A stretch of 29,840 bases of DNA from a virus: the IMG/VR virus record IMGVR_UViG_3300048919_000356, positions 1-29,840 of that record. One strand, given 5' to 3'. The position numbers and the translations under genes were made by a program. A model generated the notes under the pieces. It was not told the DNA's origin and ran no database searches. It saw only the letters and a list, made by a program, of their open reading frames with translations. This document shows, in pieces, positions 26,420 through 29,840 of the stretch. Numbering within the stretch: the stretch's first letter is position 1; the number at the start of each line of letters is the position of its first letter.

Positions 26420-26899
26420 ATGACAACGACAACCGATCCCTGGGAGCCCCTGATGACCGAATATGGCTTTACCCCCGAGGAGCTTCGGGATGATCATTCG
26501 GCTCCCTTCCGTCACGACTGTGGTCACATGGTCGTTACGTGGCCCGAGACTGGGGTGCTCGAAGACGCCAACGATGATGGCCCGATGGGCACCGAGCACG
26601 AGTGCAGCCGCACTGACGACATCCCGGACTCTGTGGCTCCAACCCTCGCCGAGCTGCTCGCCAAGGTCAACGCTCTGATCCCGACCGAGCCTGACCACAC
26701 CTCCGAGCCCGGCGAGGCCCCTGGCTGGCCCAGCCCGGCCCGTGACCGCGTTCGGCAGCTCGAGCAGGACGTCGACCGCGAGATCGTCGAGCGAGGCACG
26801 ATCGCCGCTCCGCGCCGAGCGAACTCAAGCCACGCCAACTGCTCTCACCCTGCGACCAAGGCCGCGCGAGCCAAGTGCCGTCGCGATCGTAGCCGCTGA
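26420..26899 (+). CDS. His-Cys module protein (C-terminal copy), leaderless message
   Basis: 159 residues. The N-terminal half includes a Cys/His segment (FRHDCGHMVVTWPETGVLEDAN and GTEHECSRTDD) that may bind metal. The middle is helical and polar. The last 23 residues are the shared module SHANCSHPATKAARAKCRR. The ATG is six bases after the -10, predicting a leaderless message; an in-frame ATG at 26396 lies upstream of the predicted transcription start. A terminator follows. Function unknown. Confidence 0.75.
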   Translation: MTTTTDPWEPLMTEYGFTPEELRDDHSAPFRHDCGHMVVTWPETGVLEDANDDGPMGTEHECSRTDDIPDSVAPTLAELLAKVNALIPTEPDHTSEPGEAPGWPSPARDRVRQLEQDVDREIVERGTIAAPRRANSSHANCSHPATKAARAKCRRDRSR

Positions 26900-26910
26900 T
26901 CTTCACCAGG

Positions 26911-26930
26911 CCCTGCCCTTCGGGGCAGGG
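26911..26930 (+). terminator. Terminator hairpin with UUCG loop
   Basis: CCCTGCCC-TTCG-GGGCAGGG: an 8-bp stem closed by the very stable C(UUCG)G tetraloop, 12 bases after the stop. Confidence 0.75.
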
Positions 26931-26945
26931 TCGAGGAGTGGCTAA

Positions 26946-26993
26946 AAGATCTTGACCTCGATCCTTGAGATCACCTGAGGTGTGGGATATCGT
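26946..26993 (+). promoter_or_regulatory. Cassette promoter with AAGATCTT box (TTGAGA-17-TATCGT)
   Basis: AAGATCTT (26946-26953), 11 bases, -35 TTGAGA (26965-26970), 17-base spacer, -10 TATCGT (26988-26993), leader TGTCTCAACGACGAACACAA and GAAGGAG. Confidence 0.85.
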
Positions 26994-27027
26994 TGTCTCA
27001 ACGACGAACACAACGAAGGAGCTCAAA

Positions 27028-27417
27028 ATGACCACCACCGCCCCCAGCCACCGCATCTGCCTTGACTGCGACGCCAGGCTCACCCGAAAGAACCACCACG
27101 CGGTGGGCCTGTCCCTCTGCGATTCCTGCGCCGAGCGGGCGGGCCACGAGAACGCCCACGAAGATGGTCACCACGCCGGGACCTTTGTTGAGGGCTGCCC
27201 GATGTGCGACGATGCCGAGGCCCCGGTCGAGATCATCCTGCCCTCCACCGATGGCAGCCGTGACCACATCGTGTCCGAGCCGACCGGGCGTAAGAACATC
27301 GACCACTCCGCGTGCCCGCACCCCGCGACCAAGGCGGCCAGGGCAAAGTGCCGCAAGGCTATCGCTCAGACCATGGCTGAGATCAAGGGCCTGAGCAACA
27401 TTCACGACCACGAGTGA
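27028..27417 (+). CDS. Double zinc-ribbon protein with C-terminal His-Cys module
   Basis: 129 residues. An N-terminal ribbon has ICLDCDARL (CxxC near 11-14) and LCDSCAERAG (CxxC near 31-34), followed by GHENAHEDGHHAG and a third CxxC, GCPMCDD. This 'CDsCae.AG.ENaH.DG.H....CP.C' pattern recurs in actinophage early proteins. Near the C-terminus stands the shared module DHSACPHPATKAARAKCRK, then a short helix. Probably several zinc ions bound. Complete cassette with promoter, leader and terminator. Function unknown. Confidence 0.8.
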   Translation: MTTTAPSHRICLDCDARLTRKNHHAVGLSLCDSCAERAGHENAHEDGHHAGTFVEGCPMCDDAEAPVEIILPSTDGSRDHIVSEPTGRKNIDHSACPHPATKAARAKCRKAIAQTMAEIKGLSNIHDHE

Positions 27418-27427
27418 TCGACTCCCG

Positions 27428-27458
27428 CCACGTGCCCGGCTTCGGCCGGGCTTCGTGG
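27428..27458 (+). terminator. Terminator hairpin with UUCG loop
   Basis: CCACG-t-GCCCGGC-TTCG-GCCGGGC-tt-CGTGG: two stacked stems with a UUCG tetraloop, ending eight bases before the next AAGATCTT box. Confidence 0.8.
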
Positions 27459-27465
27459 TGGATAA

Positions 27466-27513
27466 AAGATCTTGGCCGAATGCCTTGAGACGAGGTGTGG
27501 CATGGGGTATATT
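27466..27513 (+). promoter_or_regulatory. Cassette promoter with AAGATCTT box (TTGAGA-17-TATATT)
   Basis: AAGATCTT (27466-27473), 11 bases, -35 TTGAGA (27485-27490), 17-base spacer, -10 TATATT (27508-27513), then TATCTCAC and a leader with AAGGAG. Confidence 0.85.
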
Positions 27514-27549
27514 TATCTCACACCACAACGACAAGCCAAGGAGCCCGAA

Positions 27550-27819
27550 ATGACCACCACCACAAAGGCCGTGACCATCCTCCTCTTCGGCCTCAACTTC
27601 CAGGGCAGCCAGGAGCTCGAGATCATCGTCGACCTTGACGACCTGCATGACGTGCTCACCGCGAAGGGCTTCGGCTACAGCTCGACCGAGGAGGACGACC
27701 ACTGCGACATCGAGTCGTACTACGCGGCGAACGGCCAGAACGTCGATCTGTACGTGTGGCACATCGTGCCCAAGGGCTTCTCGCCAATCAATGCGCAGCC
27801 CCTCGAGATCCTCGCGTAA
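27550..27819 (+). CDS. Acidic protein, paralogue of the 18.05 kb gene
   Basis: 89 residues. Shares with the 18049 gene the motifs LTAKGFGYSSTEEDDHCDIESYY, NVDLYVWH and PKGFSPI in the same order and spacing. Starts MTTTTKAVTILLFGLNFQG. The acid-rich middle (DLDDLHDV, EEDDHCDIES) is stronger than in the paralogue. Both sit in leadered cassettes with TATATT -10 boxes, so gene and cassette may have been copied together. No named family. Confidence 0.8.
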   Translation: MTTTTKAVTILLFGLNFQGSQELEIIVDLDDLHDVLTAKGFGYSSTEEDDHCDIESYYAANGQNVDLYVWHIVPKGFSPINAQPLEILA

Positions 27820-27834
27820 CCTCCCTACTCTCCC

Positions 27835-27857
27835 GCCCCGGCCACACCGGCCGGGGC
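27835..27857 (+). terminator. Terminator hairpin after the 27.55 kb gene
   Basis: GCCCCGGCC (27835-27843) and GGCCGGGGC (27849-27857), 9-bp stem, 5-base loop. Confidence 0.75.
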
Positions 27858-27909
27858 TGCTTGGTGGTGTGAGGCGCTCAGCGCGAGCGTGCGCGACGTT
27901 CCCGGCCCA

Positions 27910-27925
27910 GGATAGCCAGCATACC
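27910..27925. promoter_or_regulatory. Operator-like palindrome copy (GGATAGCCAGCATACC)
   Basis: Fifth copy of the dispersed palindrome, with the left arm imperfect. It lies in a gene-free stretch (27858-27981) upstream of the 27.98 kb cassette promoter, near a small GACGCC/GGCGTC hairpin (27939-27956). Confidence 0.4.
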
Positions 27926-27981
27926 TACCCCGCAGCGCGACGCCACACAGGGCGTCTCCGGCTGTCAGGCAATTCGGCTAA

Positions 27982-28028
27982 AAGATCTTGCCATAACCCT
28001 TGAGACACCCTCAGGCGTGAGATACGAT
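27982..28028 (+). promoter_or_regulatory. Cassette promoter with AAGATCTT box (TTGAGA-17-TACGAT)
   Basis: AAGATCTT (27982-27989), 10 bases, -35 TTGAGA (28000-28005), 17-base spacer, -10 TACGAT (28023-28028). The leader deviates from the others (AAACAACAACAACC) but is still CAAC-rich, and ends with GAGGAG. Confidence 0.8.
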
Positions 28029-28064
28029 GGTACCATCGAAACAACAACAACCGAGGAGCCCACC

Positions 28065-28550
28065 ATGACCACCGCCACGATCGCCGCCCACGACATGTCC
28101 GACGAGGCGCTGACCCTCGCCCTCCACACCGCCGAGGAGATCGTCGCAGGCCGCATGCCCGCTGGTTCGTTCGACGTCAGCGACGTCATCACCAGCCACC
28201 GCGCCCTTGCCGCCGAGGCCGCCCGTCGTCGTCGCCAGCCGATCGTGAAGGAGATCACCGTGACCGAGCCCCAGGACCGCGCCACCAGCCACATCACCTG
28301 CACCCACCCTCGCACCAAGGTCGCGCGTGCCGCCTGCCGTCGGGCTCGTGCCCGTGCCGCGGAGCCCCAGGCGCCCGCGTACTCGCTGATCAAGACCGAG
28401 GCGCAGCTCGCCGAGGCCCGCTCGAAGATCGCCGCGAAGGGCTGCCAGGGCGAGGTCAAGTCGGGGGCTCGTAAGGGTCAGCGTTGCGGGCGTCCAACCG
28501 CCCAGGGCCAGATCGTTTGCTCCGGCCACGCCCGAAGCTTCAAGATCTAA
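28065..28550 (+). CDS. His-Cys module protein with a second C-terminal Cys/His domain
   Basis: 161 residues. Residues 1-60 form a helical domain (MSDEALTLALHTAEEIVAGRMP, VITSHRALAAEAARRRRQP). The shared module TSHITCTHPRTKVARAACRRARARA follows in the middle (about 75-100). The C-terminal 35 residues read GCQGEVKSGARKGQRCGRPTA and IVCSGHARSF, the 'C....k.G.rkGqrCgrp....G..vC..H' pattern of a small zinc domain (DUF5763-like). Highly basic overall, so RNA or DNA binding is likely. Flanked by its own promoter and terminator. Confidence 0.75.
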   Translation: MTTATIAAHDMSDEALTLALHTAEEIVAGRMPAGSFDVSDVITSHRALAAEAARRRRQPIVKEITVTEPQDRATSHITCTHPRTKVARAACRRARARAAEPQAPAYSLIKTEAQLAEARSKIAAKGCQGEVKSGARKGQRCGRPTAQGQIVCSGHARSFKI

Positions 28551-28563
28551 CCACCTCACCGCG

Positions 28564-28590
28564 ACGGCCCGGCCACACCAGCCGGGCCGT
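28564..28590 (+). terminator. Terminator hairpin after the 28.07 kb gene
   Basis: ACGGCCCGGC (28564-28573) and GCCGGGCCGT (28581-28590), 10-bp perfect stem, loop CACACCA. No promoter is seen between it and the next gene, so read-through must supply that gene. Confidence 0.75.
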
Positions 28591-28612
28591 TGCCATCCCT
28601 AGGGAGCCTGAC

Positions 28613-29230
28613 ATGAAAGCCGTACCGACCGAGCTGGAAAGCCTCGAGTCGAGCCGCCAGCTCGTCCGATTCGCCCTCGCGCTGGGTGTGGCCGCGTCGT
28701 TGGCGGCGAACGTGCTCCATGCCGACACCAACGTGATCTCTCGCATCATCGCCGCGTGGCCGCCTACCGCACTGATCGTCACGGTTGAGATCATCACGCG
28801 CATTCCCGGGCGAAGCGGGGTGATGAGCGGAATCCGCATCGCCGCAACGTCGATCGTAGCAGCCATCGCCGCCTGGGTGTCATACTGGCACATGGCTGGT
28901 GTGGCTCGTCGGTACGGCGAGACCTACATCAGCGCGCACATGATCCCGTTCTCGGTCGATGGGTTGATCGTCGTGGCGTCGATCTCTTTGGTCGAGGTGA
29001 ACCGACGACTCGCTGTGTTGCTCACGGCTGAGAGCGTCGTAGAGGCGCCTCAGATTGACACTGACGCACCGAATAACGTCCCGCAGATGATTGCTCAGGT
29101 GACGCCTCGAGAGCCCTCACAGCGCGTCTCACACCGTGTGGGCAACCACCAGCACTGCGATCATGACAACACCCGTGCAGCTCGGGCTGCGTGCCGTCGC
29201 ACTCGGGCCGAGGCACTTACGCCCGCCTGA
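28613..29230 (+). CDS. DUF2637 membrane protein with C-terminal His-Cys module
   Basis: 205 residues with four membrane helices: LVRFALALGVAASLAANVL, PPTALIVTVEIITRI, AATSIVAAIAAWVSYWHMAGV and IPFSVDGLIVVASISLVEVNRRLAVLL. The layout and the motif YISAHMIPFSVDGLIV match DUF2637, a family common on actinobacterial plasmids and phages, related to plasmid-spread proteins. The function is unknown. Unlike usual members, the cytoplasmic tail ends with the shared module NHQHCDHDNTRAARAACRR. GGGAG lies seven bases before the ATG. It has no promoter of its own. Confidence 0.85.
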   Translation: MKAVPTELESLESSRQLVRFALALGVAASLAANVLHADTNVISRIIAAWPPTALIVTVEIITRIPGRSGVMSGIRIAATSIVAAIAAWVSYWHMAGVARRYGETYISAHMIPFSVDGLIVVASISLVEVNRRLAVLLTAESVVEAPQIDTDAPNNVPQMIAQVTPREPSQRVSHRVGNHQHCDHDNTRAARAACRRTRAEALTPA

Positions 29231-29232
29231 CC

Positions 29233-29261
29233 TTGACCCTCTTGCCCGACCCAGATACAGT
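29233..29261 (+). promoter_or_regulatory. Putative promoter without box (TTGACC-17-TACAGT)
   Basis: -35 TTGACC (29233-29238), 17-base spacer, -10 TACAGT (29256-29261) in the context CCAGATACAGTC, which matches the promoter at 26385-26413. Here a leader with AAAGGAG follows. Confidence 0.65.
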
Positions 29262-29293
29262 CGAACTACGACACCGAGCCAAAGGAGCAAATC

Positions 29294-29467
29294 ATGAACG
29301 CCAGGGCTGGGCACTACGGAGGCGAACGCGACAACCGCGGGGGCTACCGCGACCGCTGGGAGCGTGACAGCAGCCGCCGCCACGGGCGGCAGGTCGTGCG
29401 TCGCGAGCTTCGCGACATCCACCGCCGGGTTCGCCTGCAAGGCATCCAAGCCGCTGGAGATCGATGA
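29294..29467 (+). CDS. Small Arg/Gly-rich protein
   Basis: 57 residues with 16 Arg: GHYGGERDNRGGYRDRWERD, then RRHGRQVVRRELRDIHRRVRLQGIQAAG. The RGG- and RD-like composition suggests RNA or DNA binding and little fixed structure. AAAGGAG six bases upstream of the ATG. Its stop overlaps the next start as ATGA. Confidence 0.65.
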   Translation: MNARAGHYGGERDNRGGYRDRWERDSSRRHGRQVVRRELRDIHRRVRLQGIQAAGDR

Positions 29468-29610
29468 TGTACTCGTTCGAGTACCGCGACCGATGGGTCC
29501 GATCCTGCTGTCGGGAGAGATGCAACTGGACGAGTGATTACGTTCGGCTCCAGATGGTGGCCAGGTGGCGTTGGCGGAAACATTTCAAGATCGTTCACAA
29601 AACTCCTTGA
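29464..29610 (+). CDS. Small Cys/Trp/Arg-rich protein
   Basis: 48 residues starting MMYSFEYRDRWVRSCCRERCNWTSDYV and ending RWRKHFKIVHKTP. Starts inside the stop of the preceding gene (ATGA), indicating coupled translation. Three cysteines (CC and C) could bind metal. Its 3' end covers the box and -35 of the next cassette promoter. Short length keeps certainty moderate. Confidence 0.5.
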   Translation: MMYSFEYRDRWVRSCCRERCNWTSDYVRLQMVARWRWRKHFKIVHKTP

Positions 29611-29635
29611 GATGACCTCGGGCTCGAGATAGGTT
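29587..29635 (+). promoter_or_regulatory. Cassette promoter with degenerate box (AAGATCGT; TTGAGA-17-TAGGTT)
   Basis: AAGATCGT (29587-29594), 12 bases, -35 TTGAGA (29607-29612), 17-base spacer, -10 TAGGTT (29630-29635), leader TATCTCAACACCTCAACGAC. The box lies inside coding sequence (Lys-Ile-Val codons), which may explain its change. Confidence 0.8.
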
Positions 29636-29667
29636 TATCTCAACACCTCAACGACAGGGAGCCCGAA

Positions 29668-29840
29668 ATGACCACTCACGCGAACTGCACCCACCCGGCC
29701 ACCAAGGCCGCTCGCGCCACCTGCCGCAGGATCAACGCCGACCACGCCGCTGCCAAGGCCGCTCTCGAGGCCCTCCCCTACCGCCTCGAATCGATCAACG
29801 CCCGGGACGTCACCGAAGGCATGGAGCTCGTCGTCCCCAC
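29668..29840 (+). CDS. His-Cys module protein, N-terminal part (runs off right edge)
   Basis: 57 residues visible. It starts directly with the module, MTTHANCTHPATKAARATCRR, followed by a helix (INADHAAAKAALEALPYRLESI) and the start of a new segment (NARDVTEGMELVVP). The N-terminal position of the module matches that of the 16.85 kb protein. Preceded by a full leadered cassette (GGGAG seven bases upstream). The stop lies outside the window. Confidence 0.75.
   Translation, partial: MTTHANCTHPATKAARATCRRINADHAAAKAALEALPYRLESINARDVTEGMELVVP

Noticed and set aside
26998-27762. Minus-strand frame of 254 codons
   Set aside because: Antisense of two plus-strand cassettes that have promoters, ribosome-binding sites and terminators.
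16000-27925. CRISPR array or tRNA genes
   Set aside because: The dispersed palindromes are too few and too far apart for CRISPR, and no cloverleaf was seen by eye in intergenic regions.

Overview
The window is part of a tailed-phage (Caudoviricetes) genome with HK97-type head genes. High GC, actinobacterial codon use, frequent GTG starts, GTGA/ATGA stop-start overlaps and a DUF2637 membrane protein point to an actinobacterial host. The host genus cannot be fixed from the sequence. No integrase, no recognisable repressor and no tRNA gene is visible, so the lifestyle is open.

Left part (1-16.1 kb) is the late region, entirely on the minus strand and read right to left. Transcription starts at a promoter near 16.1 kb and first crosses a lysis cluster (11.7-16.0 kb): several small membrane proteins, a papain-like cysteine peptidase candidate, a GH25 muramidase and a 26-residue membrane peptide. 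A U-tailed terminator at 11.65 kb ends this unit. A second promoter at 11.6 kb, with a hairpin predicted at the very 5' end of its transcript, drives small and large terminase, portal, ClpP-like prohead protease and major capsid protein. After a terminator following the capsid gene come a set of beta-rich appendage proteins, a fibre-type protein, a protein with seventeen 18-residue repeats, a small zinc-ribbon protein, and the start of a probable head-tail connector that runs off the left edge. Tail genes presumably continue beyond base 1.

Middle part (16.1-22.2 kb) holds early or control genes on both strands: single-gene units, a 350-base non-coding region rich in repeats that may be a replication origin, and a primase-polymerase/SF3-helicase fusion with a small gene just upstream.

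Right part (22.2-29.84 kb) is on the plus strand. One overlapping operon of five small genes (22.2-23.9 kb) is followed by a series of small genes, most carried in a near-identical expression cassette: an AAGATCTT box, a sigma70-type promoter with a 17-base spacer, a CAACGAC-type leader, a Shine-Dalgarno sequence and often a GC-rich terminator. The same promoter also drives three minus-strand genes at 16.2-17.4 kb, where the ATG follows the -10 box by six bases, so those messages should be leaderless. Six otherwise unrelated proteins share a short His-Cys module (H-x2-C-x-H-x9-C plus basic residues) at one terminus or inside the chain. Five copies of a 16-bp palindrome resembling an operator lie at 16.0-18.5 kb and 27.9 kb. 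The cassette system, the leaderless/leadered promoter pairs and the mobile His-Cys module are the most interesting features of the window.
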